DNA of 64,000 nucleotides from the NCBI GenBank assembly GCA_050011155.1, contig JBEKJP010000015.1, positions 1 through 64,000 of the forward strand. The letters run 5' to 3'. Position 1 is the stretch's first letter, and every line of letters starts with the position of its first letter. The position numbers were made by a program, and so were the translations under genes. Below, piece after piece: positions 1 through 7,666 of the stretch. The notes beneath the pieces were generated by a model. The model ran no database searches. It saw only the letters and a list, made by a program, of their open reading frames with translations, and was not told the DNA's origin. Source of the stretch: Palsa-504 sp050011155 (GTDB lineage: Bacteria; Actinomycetota; Actinomycetes; Streptosporangiales; Streptosporangiaceae).

Positions 1-28
1 TCAGCGTGCGGGCGGCACTATAGGGATC

Positions 29-691
29 ATGGCAGGAGTCGTCATCGTCGGGGCCGGGCCGGGTATCGGCATGTCGGTTGCGCGCAGGTTCGCGGTCGAG
101 GGGATGGCGGTGGGGCTGATCGCGCGTACGGAGGCGAGCATCGACACCACGCGTACGGCCCTGGCCGCGACGGGTGTCGCGGTGGCGGGGGCGACGGCGG
201 ATGCCGGGCAGGACGATCAGCTCACCGCGGCGCTCGACACCATCACCGGGCAGCTCGGGGTGCCTGAGGCGCTGGTTTACAACGCGGGGCTGATCCGGCG
301 TGACCGGCCGGGAGAGCTGAGCCGTGAGCAGTACGTCACCTCGTATGCCATCAACGTACTCGGGGCGATGACGGCTGCCGTTCACCTGGCGCCTGCGATG
401 GCAAAGGCGGGCAGGGGCACCATCCTGATCACGGGCGGGATGCCAGAACCCGATCCGGCCTTCACCAGCTTGTCGCTGGGCAAAGCGGGGGGGCGGGCGC
501 TCACCACGCTGCTGGCCAGTGAGTACGGGCCTGCGGGGATTCATGTGGCGACGGTGACCGTGGGTGGCGCCGTGGAGCCGGGCGGGCGGTTCGACCCGGA
601 CCGCATCGCCGAGGAGTACTGGCGATTGCACGCTCAGCGGCCGGAAGCCTGGGAACGTGAGGTGGTGTTCAGCGGGGTGGGGAGCCCCTGA
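29..691 (+). CDS. Atypical short-chain dehydrogenase/reductase (SDR)
   Basis: A 220-residue Rossmann-fold protein. The N-terminal nucleotide-binding motif reads GAGPGIG (about residues 8-14), and an N-A-G motif (YNAGLI) sits near residue 85, both as in SDR oxidoreductases. The usual catalytic Tyr-x-x-x-Lys is not intact: the segment is SLSLGKAGG, so the Lys remains but the Tyr position is Leu. This pattern recurs in a group of small actinobacterial SDRs of unknown substrate, so the protein may bind NAD(P) without classical dehydrogenase chemistry. It stands alone, 15 bp before the convergent Nudix gene. Start is the ATG after TATAGGGATC. Family is confident; the reaction is unknown. Confidence 0.85.
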   Translation: MAGVVIVGAGPGIGMSVARRFAVEGMAVGLIARTEASIDTTRTALAATGVAVAGATADAGQDDQLTAALDTITGQLGVPEALVYNAGLIRRDRPGELSREQYVTSYAINVLGAMTAAVHLAPAMAKAGRGTILITGGMPEPDPAFTSLSLGKAGGRALTTLLASEYGPAGIHVATVTVGGAVEPGGRFDPDRIAEEYWRLHAQRPEAWEREVVFSGVGSP

Positions 692-706
692 TCAGGAGAC
701 GCGGCA

Positions 707-1270
707 TCAGGCGCGGTGCCCTTGTCCGGCGGTCAGCAGGACGTGCTGGACGCCGATGATGGTGGCGGCGCCGCTGATCTCACCTTTGGTGATCAGGCCG
801 GGGAGTTCGGCCAGCGGGATCCAGCGGACGGCTTCGGTCTCGTTCGGGTCCGGGTTGCCGGTGAGGTCCGCGCCGCGGGCTAGGTACAGCTCGTAGGCGG
901 TGTCCGCGGTGCCGGCCATGGGGTGGAAGGTCAGGATGGGCTCGATGCTCCTCGGGCGGTAGCCGGTCTCTTCCTCCACCTCGCGGGCGGCGGCGGCCGG
1001 GCCGTCCTCGGCGGGGTCGATGTAGCCGCCCGGCAGCTCCCACAGCCACTGGCCGGTGACGAACCGGTGCCGCCAGATCAGCAGGACCCGCTCCGCGTCG
1101 TCGTCAAGCACCACGGTCATCGCGCCGCGCGGGGTCCGCATCACGTACTGGTTGAAGACGGTCCCGTCGGGCAGTTCGACCGTCGCCATGCTCAGCCGGA
1201 GCAGGGGACTCTGGTCGACTACGCGGTCACGGTGGACCTTCCAGCGGGTGCGCTCCTGGGCTTGGGTCAC
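707..1270 (-). CDS. Nudix hydrolase
   Basis: A 187-residue protein with a complete Nudix box (G-x5-E-x7-R-E-x2-E-E-x-G) at about residues 82-104, in which REVEEETGY supplies the metal-binding glutamates. The family cleaves nucleoside diphosphates linked to another group, such as ADP-ribose, NADH or oxidised nucleotides. Length and the surrounding FNQYVMRTPRGAMTVV segment are closest to ADP-ribose pyrophosphatase-like Nudix proteins, but substrate cannot be fixed from sequence. Start is GTG (GTGACCCAAGCC). It runs in the same direction as the dehydrogenase gene upstream, 29 bp away, so the two may be co-transcribed. Confidence 0.88.
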   Translation of the reverse strand: MTQAQERTRWKVHRDRVVDQSPLLRLSMATVELPDGTVFNQYVMRTPRGAMTVVLDDDAERVLLIWRHRFVTGQWLWELPGGYIDPAEDGPAAAAREVEEETGYRPRSIEPILTFHPMAGTADTAYELYLARGADLTGNPDPNETEAVRWIPLAELPGLITKGEISGAATIIGVQHVLLTAGQGHRA

Positions 1271-1299
1271 GGGTGCGAGGCTACCGGGGTGGGGGAGGC

Positions 1300-2379
1300 T
1301 CAGGCCAGCGCGTCGATCAGGGCCTTGGTGACGTCCTCGGTGGTCGCCGTCCCGCCGAGGTCACGGGTCAGCACGCCGGCCGCGGTGGTGGCCTCGATGG
1401 CCCGGTTCAGCCGGAGAGCCTCGGCGGGCAGGCCGAGGTGGTCGAGCATCAGGGCGGCGCTGCCGACGGCGCCGATGGGGTTGGCCACGCCCTGCCCGGC
1501 GATGTCCGGGGCCGAGCCGTGCACCGGCTCGAACATGGAAGGGTAACGCCCTTCGGGGTTGAGGTTGGCGCTGGCGGCCAGGCCCAGGCTGCCAGCCAGG
1601 GCGCTGCCGAGGTCGGACAGGATGTCGGCGTTGAGGTTGGAGGCGACGACCACGGACAGGTCCTCGGGGCGGAGCACGAACTTGGCCGCCATCGCGTCGA
1701 CCAGCACGCTCTCGGTCTCCACGTCGGCGTAGTCGAGGGCGACGCGCTTGAACACGTCGTCCCACAGGACCATGCCGTACTGCTGGGCGTTGCTCTTGGT
1801 CACGCTGGAGACCTTGCGCCGGGTCCGGGTACGGGCCAGGTCGAAGGCGAAGCGCATGATCCGCTCGCAGCCGGTCTCGGTGAACACGGCCGACTGGACG
1901 GCGACCTGGCCGCCGGGGTGGCGCCCGGCGAAGTTGCGGCCGCCCGCGCCGACGTACTCGCCCTCGCTGTTCTCCCGGATGACCACCCAGTCCAGGTCGG
2001 TCTCGTCGGCCTTACGCAGGGGGCTCCGCACGCCCGGCAGGAAGTGCACCGGCCGGATGTTCGCCCACTGGTCGAAGTTCTGGCAGATGGCCAGGCGCAG
2101 GCCCCACAGGCTGACGTGGTCGGGCACGCCGGGCCAGCCGACCGCGCCGAAGTAGATGGCGTCGAAGTCCTTCAGTACCTCCAGGCCGTCCTCGGCCATC
2201 ATCTGGCCGGTGCGCGCGTAGTACTCGCAGCCCCAGCCGAACTCCTGCCAGTCGAACGCGAACGCGCCGCCGCTGGCGGCGGCCAGCGCGTCGAGGACCT
2301 CCCGCCCGGCGGCCACCACTTCCTGGCCGACGCCATCCGCGGGGATCGACGCGATCCGGAACCTGCGGGGTGTGTCCAT
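1300..2379 (-). CDS. Tartrate/D-malate dehydrogenase-type decarboxylating dehydrogenase
   Basis: A 359-residue member of the isocitrate/isopropylmalate dehydrogenase superfamily, at the family's usual length. Visible signatures are IPADGVGQEV near the N-terminus, the substrate-side ENSEGEYVGAGG, the Lys of VTKSNAQQYG and the NAD-binding FEPVHGSAPDIAG. The stretch FGAVGWPGVPDHVSLWGLRL is typical of the tartrate dehydrogenase/D-malate dehydrogenase (DmlA/TtuC) branch rather than LeuB. These enzymes oxidatively decarboxylate D-malate, tartrate or related 2-hydroxy acids with NAD+ and Mg/Mn. Start is ATG at 2379. The broken LysR gene lies just upstream on the same strand, and DmlR-type LysR regulators often control such enzymes, so control may have been lost (inference). 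Confidence 0.88.
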   Translation of the reverse strand: MDTPRRFRIASIPADGVGQEVVAAGREVLDALAAASGGAFAFDWQEFGWGCEYYARTGQMMAEDGLEVLKDFDAIYFGAVGWPGVPDHVSLWGLRLAICQNFDQWANIRPVHFLPGVRSPLRKADETDLDWVVIRENSEGEYVGAGGRNFAGRHPGGQVAVQSAVFTETGCERIMRFAFDLARTRTRRKVSSVTKSNAQQYGMVLWDDVFKRVALDYADVETESVLVDAMAAKFVLRPEDLSVVVASNLNADILSDLGSALAGSLGLAASANLNPEGRYPSMFEPVHGSAPDIAGQGVANPIGAVGSAALMLDHLGLPAEALRLNRAIEATTAAGVLTRDLGGTATTEDVTKALIDALA

Positions 2380-2394
2380 AGTGCGACTCTATGC

Positions 2395-3061
2395 TCAGGC
2401 CCAGGCCGGCATCCAGGTGCCGGTGCGGGCGGGCCGGGTGGAGACCAGGTGGTCGCCCCAATGATCGCGCAGCGCGGCCAGGACGGGGTGCGGGTTGTCG
2501 CGGCGCCAGATCAGCGAGTGCGGGTAGACCGGGGTGGGGTCGCGCAGCGGGATCCGGCGCAGGTCGAAGCCGTCGGGCCAGAGCAGGTGGACGTACTCGC
2601 CGACCAGCGTGGCCACCGCGGGCGAGGCCGCGACCACGTCGAGCAGGGGCTCGGTGCCAGAACTGGGACCCGTCGTGTCAATCATCAGGCCGAACGAGTC
2701 GGCGAGCGCCTCGTAGTAATCACCCCACTCGGTCCCCGGGACGACGCCCGGCATCCAGATCCACAGCCCGGCCAGCGCCGCGGGGTTGGACGCGCAGGTT
2801 GCGGCGGCCGGGCCGGACCGCGGCGCGGGCTCGCTCCGCGGCCCGCAGGAGCTCACGGGCGGGTGGCAGGAAGGCCTGGCCGTCGGCGGTCAGCTGGACG
2901 CCGCGCGCGGTGCGGGCGAACAACCGCACCCCGAGGCTCTTCTCCAACGCGGCGACGCGCTTGGAGACGGCCTGCTGGGTGATCGACAGACCGTCGGCGG
3001 CTTCGGAGAACTGGCCCGCGCCGGCCACGGCGACGAAGGTGCGCACGGTCTCGAGGTCCAC
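2395..3061 (-). pseudogene. Broken LysR-family transcriptional regulator
   Basis: Two reading frames carry the two ends of one LysR-type regulator. The first, from the GTG at 3061, encodes a normal winged helix-turn-helix (LETVRTFVAVAGAGQFSEAA, then SITQQAVSKRVAALE) and the linker to about residue 85 (RAAVRPGRRNLRV). Near 2790-2800 the sequence joins, in another frame, to the end of the effector domain (NPAALAGLWIWMPGVVPGTEW onward, including YVHLLWPDGFDLRRIP and DPTPVYPHSL). The intervening core of the effector domain, roughly 90-100 residues, is absent. No single frame gives a functional protein. The gene is divergent from the MFS transporter. A base-calling error could explain the frame change but not the missing segment. 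Confidence 0.82.
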
Positions 3062-3148
3062 GACTGCTGACGCTACAACGGTTCGTTGTGGCGCGCCGGC
3101 GATCCGGTTGTTTGCTCCGCCGGCCGGCCGCCAGCTTGGATAAGGCGG

Positions 3149-4399
3149 GTGAAGACGCGCTTGGCTCTGGGCCGGGAATTCGAATGGCTGTGGGGGGCGT
3201 TCGCGGTCAGCACGTTCGGTACCTGCCTGGCGTTCGGCGCGTTCCCGCTGATCGCGATCCGGGTCCTGCACGCCGGCCCGGGTGAGGTGTCGGCGCTGGC
3301 GGCGGCGGGCCTGGCGGTGGGGGCGGCGGTGGCGGTGCCGCTCGGTCCCTGGGTGGAGTTCCGCCGCAAGCGGCCGGTCATGGTGGCGATGGACCTGGCC
3401 CGGTTCGTCGCCATGGTGAGCATCCCGGTGGCGTTCGCGCTCGGCTGGCTCGGCTTCGTCCAGCTCCTGATCGTGTCGGTCATCTCCGGCACGGCCGACA
3501 TCACCTTCCGGGCCGCCAGCGGCGCCTGCCTGAAGGCCCTCGTCCGGCCGGAGGACATGCTGGTGGCGAACGCGCGGATGGAATCCACGAACTGGACCGC
3601 CATCGTGCTCGGGCCGCCGCTCGGCGGGGCCGCCATCGGGCTGTTCGGCCCGGTGGTGACCGTGCTCGCCGACGCGACGAGCTACCTGCTGTCGGCCGCC
3701 GGGATCCGCGCGATCGCCGGCCGCGAGCCCCCGCCGAAACGGTCCAGCACGGGCCGGCTGCGGGGCGGCGACCTGCTCGACGGGTGGCGGCACATCTTGA
3801 CGCACCCGGGGCTGCGCCCCCTGTTTTTCAATGTCGTCCTGGTCAACGGCCTGATCATGGCGACCGAGCCGCTGCTCGCGGTGCTCATGCTGGGCCAGTT
3901 GAAGTTCGCGCCCTGGCAGTACGGGCTGGCGTTCGCGGTGCCGTGCACGGGCGGGCTGATCGGCTCGCGGCTGGCCCGCCGGCTGGTCACCCGGTTCGGC
4001 CAGCACCGGATCATGCTCGGCAGCGGGGTGCTGCGCGCGGCGTGGGTGGTCGGCCTGCCCTTCATCCGACCGGGCGTAGCCGGCCTGGTCGTGGTCATGG
4101 CCGTCGAGTACGGCCTGATCACCTGCTGCGGCATCTTCAACCCGGTGCTGGCCACCTACCGGCTCGAGCAGACCCCGGATCACCTGGTCGCGCGCACGCT
4201 CTCGGCCTGGTCGGTCAGCACCAAGGCCGGCATCGCCGTGCTGACCGGGCTGTGGGGCCTGCTGGCCAGCCTGACCAGCCCCCGCGTCGGCCTCGCGGCG
4301 GCCGGCGTCTTCCTCCTGGCCACCCCGCTCCTGCTGCCCGGCCGGGATCGCGTCCCGGCCGGGGCGGCGGCAACTCCGGTGCCGGCCTCGCGTGCTTAA
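3149..4399 (+). CDS. Major facilitator superfamily (MFS) transporter
   Basis: A 416-residue integral membrane protein with about 12 hydrophobic segments and an Arg/Lys-rich loop (EFRRKRPVM) after the second helix, in the position of MFS motif A. Overall it resembles the enterobactin-exporter/DUF894 group of actinobacterial MFS drug or metabolite exporters. I chose GTG 3149 (protein beginning VKTRLALGREFEWLWGAF) because family members start close to the LGREF-WLW segment. A TTG at 3086 would add 21 residues with no membrane character. It is divergent from the broken LysR gene, so it was probably once regulated by it. Substrate is unknown. Confidence 0.85.
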   Translation: MKTRLALGREFEWLWGAFAVSTFGTCLAFGAFPLIAIRVLHAGPGEVSALAAAGLAVGAAVAVPLGPWVEFRRKRPVMVAMDLARFVAMVSIPVAFALGWLGFVQLLIVSVISGTADITFRAASGACLKALVRPEDMLVANARMESTNWTAIVLGPPLGGAAIGLFGPVVTVLADATSYLLSAAGIRAIAGREPPPKRSSTGRLRGGDLLDGWRHILTHPGLRPLFFNVVLVNGLIMATEPLLAVLMLGQLKFAPWQYGLAFAVPCTGGLIGSRLARRLVTRFGQHRIMLGSGVLRAAWVVGLPFIRPGVAGLVVVMAVEYGLITCCGIFNPVLATYRLEQTPDHLVARTLSAWSVSTKAGIAVLTGLWGLLASLTSPRVGLAAAGVFLLATPLLLPGRDRVPAGAAATPVPASRA

Positions 4400-4466
4400 C
4401 CCCGCGGGCAGCGGGTATGGCCGATCGTTCTGAGGAGATCGTCTTCGCGGAAGGGGAGGGCTGACA

Positions 4467-5354
4467 TTGACAGGCGCAATCGCCCCACTGGGTGATCTGA
4501 GCCACTGGGCGCGCGGAAACCTGCTGGTGATCGTGCTGCTGGTGCTCGGGGCGATCCTGCTGACCCGGCTCGCGGTGTGGGCCCGCGACCGGTTCATGGC
4601 ACACATCGACGCGCGCCACATCGAGGCCGACGAACTGGTGCGCTCGGAGGCCGCCAAGCACCGGCAGGTGGTCGCCCAGGTCGTCACCTGGACGGCCCTG
4701 GCGGTCATCTACGTCGTCGCCGCCGTGCTGATCGTGCAGAACCTGGGCGTACCGCTGGCCGGCCTGGTCGCGCCCGCCGCGCTGATCAGCGCGGCGCTGG
4801 GGTTCGGGCTGCAGCGGTTCGTCCAGGACATCGGGGCCGGGCTCTTCATCACCGGGGAACGGCAGTACGGTTTCGGCGACGTGGTCCGGATCTCCATCTC
4901 CGGCTCGTCGCTGCAGGTCACCGGGACGGTCGAGGACGTGACGCTGCGGGTCACCCGGCTGCGGTCGGTCAGCGGCGAGGTCATCACCACCCCCAACGGG
5001 CAGATCACCCAGGTCACCAACCTGTCGCGGGACTGGGCCCGGGCCGTCATCGACGTGCCGGTCCCGTCCTCCGTCGACGTCAGCCACGTCACGCAGGTCC
5101 TGCAGCGCGTGGGCGAGGAGGCCTACAACGACGAGCGGCTGCGCAAGATGATGCTCGACCCGCCCACCGTGATGGGCGTCGAGCGGATCGAGGTGGACAC
5201 GTTCTTGGTGCGGATGGTGGCGCGGACGCTGCCCGGCATCCAGTTCGACGTCGGCCGCGAGCTCCGGGCCCGGGTGGCGTCGGCCTTCCGTTCCGAGGGC
5301 ATCAACGTCTCCGCCGACCTTGACACCGGCCGGGCCACCGGAGGTGCCTCGTGA
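4467..5354 (+). CDS. MscS-family mechanosensitive ion channel
   Basis: A 295-residue membrane protein. It has hydrophobic helices at about residues 15-35, 75-95 and 100-125. The last carries the Gly/Ala-rich pore sequence (APAALISAALGFGLQRFVQD), followed by the MscS beta-domain (GDVVRISISG, then GTVEDVTLRVTRLR and TTPNGQITQVTN). The family opens under membrane tension to release solutes in hypo-osmotic shock. The start is a TTG preceded by AAGGGGAGG at a good distance. Its stop overlaps the start of the next gene (GTGA), so the pair is translationally coupled. Confidence 0.9.
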   Translation: MTGAIAPLGDLSHWARGNLLVIVLLVLGAILLTRLAVWARDRFMAHIDARHIEADELVRSEAAKHRQVVAQVVTWTALAVIYVVAAVLIVQNLGVPLAGLVAPAALISAALGFGLQRFVQDIGAGLFITGERQYGFGDVVRISISGSSLQVTGTVEDVTLRVTRLRSVSGEVITTPNGQITQVTNLSRDWARAVIDVPVPSSVDVSHVTQVLQRVGEEAYNDERLRKMMLDPPTVMGVERIEVDTFLVRMVARTLPGIQFDVGRELRARVASAFRSEGINVSADLDTGRATGGAS

Positions 5355-5695
5355 CCAGGCGCCCGCGTACCTCCACGCTGATCATCTCCGGCCTGTTCCT
5401 GGCCTTCTTGGCGCTGTACTTCCTGGTCCGGCCGATCCCGGCGTCGGAGTCGGCCAGTACGGGCCAGCCGAGCGTCCAGCCCAGCTCGACGCCGACCTGG
5501 TCGCCTAGCCCGACCCGGACCGTGCCCAGCCCGTCGCGGTCGCCGTCGCCGTCGCGATCGCCGTCCCGCCGCCCGTCGGCCAGGCCGAGCGCCTCGGCCA
5601 CGCCGGACGCGTCCCCGACATCCAGCGCGTCGCCGTCCAGCGTGCCGTCGGTGCTCAACCCGCTGCCGAGCACCACCGGGTCGCCCACGCCTTAG
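5351..5695 (+). CDS. Small membrane-anchored Ser/Pro-rich protein
   Basis: A 114-residue protein with one N-terminal hydrophobic segment (LIISGLFLAFLALYFLV, about residues 10-26). The rest is low-complexity Ser/Pro/Thr/Arg with short SPSRSPSRS-type repeats. The GTG start overlaps the TGA of the mechanosensitive channel gene, which supports it as a real, coupled gene. The layout suggests a single-pass protein with an extracytoplasmic, possibly wall-spanning tail. No function can be assigned. It could be an accessory of the channel or simply co-expressed with it. Confidence 0.7.
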   Translation: MTRRPRTSTLIISGLFLAFLALYFLVRPIPASESASTGQPSVQPSSTPTWSPSPTRTVPSPSRSPSPSRSPSRRPSARPSASATPDASPTSSASPSSVPSVLNPLPSTTGSPTP

Positions 5696-5784
5696 GTTCT
5701 TACGCACCGTGGTCCTTAAGCAACGGTTACGGGACTGCACGGTTGTAAACCTGAGACCTTCCGATCGCGTCGTCCGGATATAGC

Positions 5785-7404
5785 ATGAATAAGGGCTTTG
5801 CCGACGTACGGGGTGATTGCGTGGGTTACGCGGGACTGCTGCCCGACGATCCGCGAGAGATCGGACCCTACCGGCTGCTCGGGCAGCTCGGCAGCGGCGG
5901 CATGGGTCAGGTGTTCCTGGGCATGTCGGCCGGCGGACGGCCGATCGCGGTCAAGATCATCAAGACCGAGCTGGCCAGTGACCCCGAGTTCCGGGCCAGG
6001 TTCCGGCGCGAGGTCGCGGCCGCGCAGAAGGTCAGCGGCCTGTTCACGGCGCTGGTGGTGGACGCGGACCTGGACGCCCCGGTGCCCTGGCTGGCCACCG
6101 CGTACGTGGCCGGCCCCTCGCTGACCGAGACGGTGCGCGGCCACGGGCCGCTGCCGGTGCGCAGCCTGCTCGGGCTGGCGGCCGGGCTGGCCGAGGGCCT
6201 GACCGCCATCCACGCGGCCGGGGTGGTGCACCGTGACCTGAAGCCCTCCAACGTGCTGCTGGCCGAGGACGGCCCGCGGGTCATCGACTTCGGTATCTCC
6301 GAGGCGGCCGAGGCGAGCGCGGCCGCGGCCGCGGGCGAGAGCGTGATGATCGGGTCGCCCGGCTACATGTCGCCCGAGCAGGTCCTGGGTTACGACGTCG
6401 GCCCGGCCAGCGACATGTTCAGCCTCGGGGCGGTGCTGACCTTCGCCGCGATCGGGCAGGGCCCGTTCGGCACCGGATCGCCCGGCGCGCTGATGTACCG
6501 GCTGGTCAACATGGCAGCCGACCTGGACGACGTGCCCGCCGAGCTGCGGCCGCTGGTCGGCCGCTGCCTGGCCAAGCACCCGGGCGACCGGCCCACCGCG
6601 GGCGAGCTGCTCACCGAGGTGGGCGCGCTCCAGCCCGCCCCGGGCTGGCTGGCCGAATCGATCATGAACAGCTTCGCCCAGACCCAGTCGGCGGCCGCGC
6701 CGGCCGACCTGGCCGAGCTCGTCGCCCCCACCGGCACCTCGGCATCGGCTCCGCTGATCCCGTGGGACGCCTCGGATCCGCCCCGGCGCCACGCCCGGCC
6801 GAAGTCCGCGGGACCCGGCCGTCCCGGGCGGCACCGCATCTCACGGCCGGTAGCCTCGGCCGTCCTCACCGGCGGCCTCGCGGTCGCCGCCACGGTGGCC
6901 GCCTTCGCCCTGATCGGGGCGGACCGGACACCCGCGGCCGGTCACGCCGAACCACAGGCCGCCGTGGGCAATCCGGCGACCCCACCCGCCCTGACGACCA
7001 GTTCGCCGGCCGGCTCGCCGACCGCGCCGTCGGCCCGGATGTCACTGTCGCCGAGCTCGTTCGTCAGCCCGTCCGCGGTGGGTACCACCCTGGTGCCGAC
7101 GCCGATCGGCTCGGCCCCGTCCAGCTCGCCCTCGAGCCAGCCGACCGGCTCCGGCTCCGGATCGCCGACCAAGTCGGCGCCCCCGTCATCGGCACCGCCC
7201 TCATCGGCACCGCCCTCATCGGCTCCCCCCTCGTCCGCGCCGCCGTCATCGGCACCGCCCTCATCGGTACCCCCCTCGTCCGCGCCGCCGTCATCGGCGC
7301 CCCCGTCTTCGGCACCGCCGTCGTCCGACCCGCCGTCTTCGACGCCGCCGTCTTCGGCTCCGCCCTCGTCGGATCCGCCTTCCGTGACGCCTTCGTCGAG
7401 CTAG
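5785..7404 (+). CDS. Membrane-anchored Ser/Thr protein kinase with PPSSA repeat tail
   Basis: A 539-residue Hanks-type kinase. The glycine loop (GSGGMG) is near residues 36-41, the ATP-anchoring Lys at 57 (IAVKII), HRDLKPSN near 149-156, the DFG-equivalent DFGIS near 168 and SPGYMSPEQ in the activation segment, so the kinase domain looks active. One transmembrane helix follows at about 356-378. The outer part has no PASTA domains; it is Ser/Pro/Thr-rich and ends in about 14 near-identical PPSSA pentapeptides. It would span the envelope and sense an unknown signal. ATG 5785 is used. GTG 5821, after a GGGG stretch, would give a family-like start (VGYAGLLPDDPREIGPYRL) and is a real alternative. 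The stop is directly next to the convergent methyltransferase relic. Confidence 0.88.
   Translation: MNKGFADVRGDCVGYAGLLPDDPREIGPYRLLGQLGSGGMGQVFLGMSAGGRPIAVKIIKTELASDPEFRARFRREVAAAQKVSGLFTALVVDADLDAPVPWLATAYVAGPSLTETVRGHGPLPVRSLLGLAAGLAEGLTAIHAAGVVHRDLKPSNVLLAEDGPRVIDFGISEAAEASAAAAAGESVMIGSPGYMSPEQVLGYDVGPASDMFSLGAVLTFAAIGQGPFGTGSPGALMYRLVNMAADLDDVPAELRPLVGRCLAKHPGDRPTAGELLTEVGALQPAPGWLAESIMNSFAQTQSAAAPADLAELVAPTGTSASAPLIPWDASDPPRRHARPKSAGPGRPGRHRISRPVASAVLTGGLAVAATVAAFALIGADRTPAAGHAEPQAAVGNPATPPALTTSSPAGSPTAPSARMSLSPSSFVSPSAVGTTLVPTPIGSAPSSSPSSQPTGSGSGSPTKSAPPSSAPPSSAPPSSAPPSSAPPSSAPPSSVPPSSAPPSSAPPSSAPPSSDPPSSTPPSSAPPSSDPPSVTPSSS
7174..7395 (+). repeat. Coding tandem repeat (PPSSA)n in kinase tail
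   Basis: About 220 bp of degenerate 15-bp units encode PPSSA with occasional V, D or T at the fifth position. The units differ mostly at third codon positions (CCGTCATCG/CCCTCATCG/CCGTCGTCC), so copies are partly diverged. Stretches such as GCACCGCCCTCATCGG recur exactly and could change copy number by slippage. The encoded tail is probably an extended, wall-spanning linker. Confidence 0.85.
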
Positions 7405-7650
7405 TTAGGGGGGCGTTCCGCCCGGGACCAGGGCCGCCGCCGACGCGGCCAGGACCCGCGCCCGCAGGTCGGCGCCCACCTGCAGGTAGGCGATGAGCAC
7501 GAGATCGAACGCCGAACGGGCCGGGCGATAGCCATCCAGATCGGCGACGACCCATTCCACCTGGGCGTCATCCACGCCGTGGGCGGCACTCAGCGTGCGT
7601 CCCTTACCGAGGCCGACGCGGGAGAAGTCGACGGCGGTCACCCGCCAGCC
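7405..7650 (-). pseudogene. Relic of a class I SAM-dependent methyltransferase
   Basis: About 80 codons on the minus strand retain the middle of a Rossmann methyltransferase. GWRVTAVDFSRVGLGKGRTL matches the acidic end of strand beta-2, VEWVVADLDGYRP is the motif II region, and FDLVLIAYLQVGADLR plus AALVPGG are motif III-like. The GxGxG motif I that should precede it and the C-terminal half after PGG are both missing. The upstream side is abruptly replaced by the end of the DNA methyltransferase gene. It is therefore a fragment truncated at both ends, squeezed between two convergent genes. Confidence 0.7.
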
Positions 7651-7666
7651 CAGCGCTGGCTGTCCA

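Noticed and set aside
2720..4708. A long open minus-strand frame of over 600 codons opposite the MFS gene
   Set aside because: Its sequence is Arg/Gln/Gly-rich low complexity typical of the antisense of high-GC coding DNA. Only its last part, the LysR N-terminus, looks like a protein.
7174..7395. CRISPR array
   Set aside because: The repeats are short, contiguous, in frame and encode PPSSA; there are no spacers and no cas genes.
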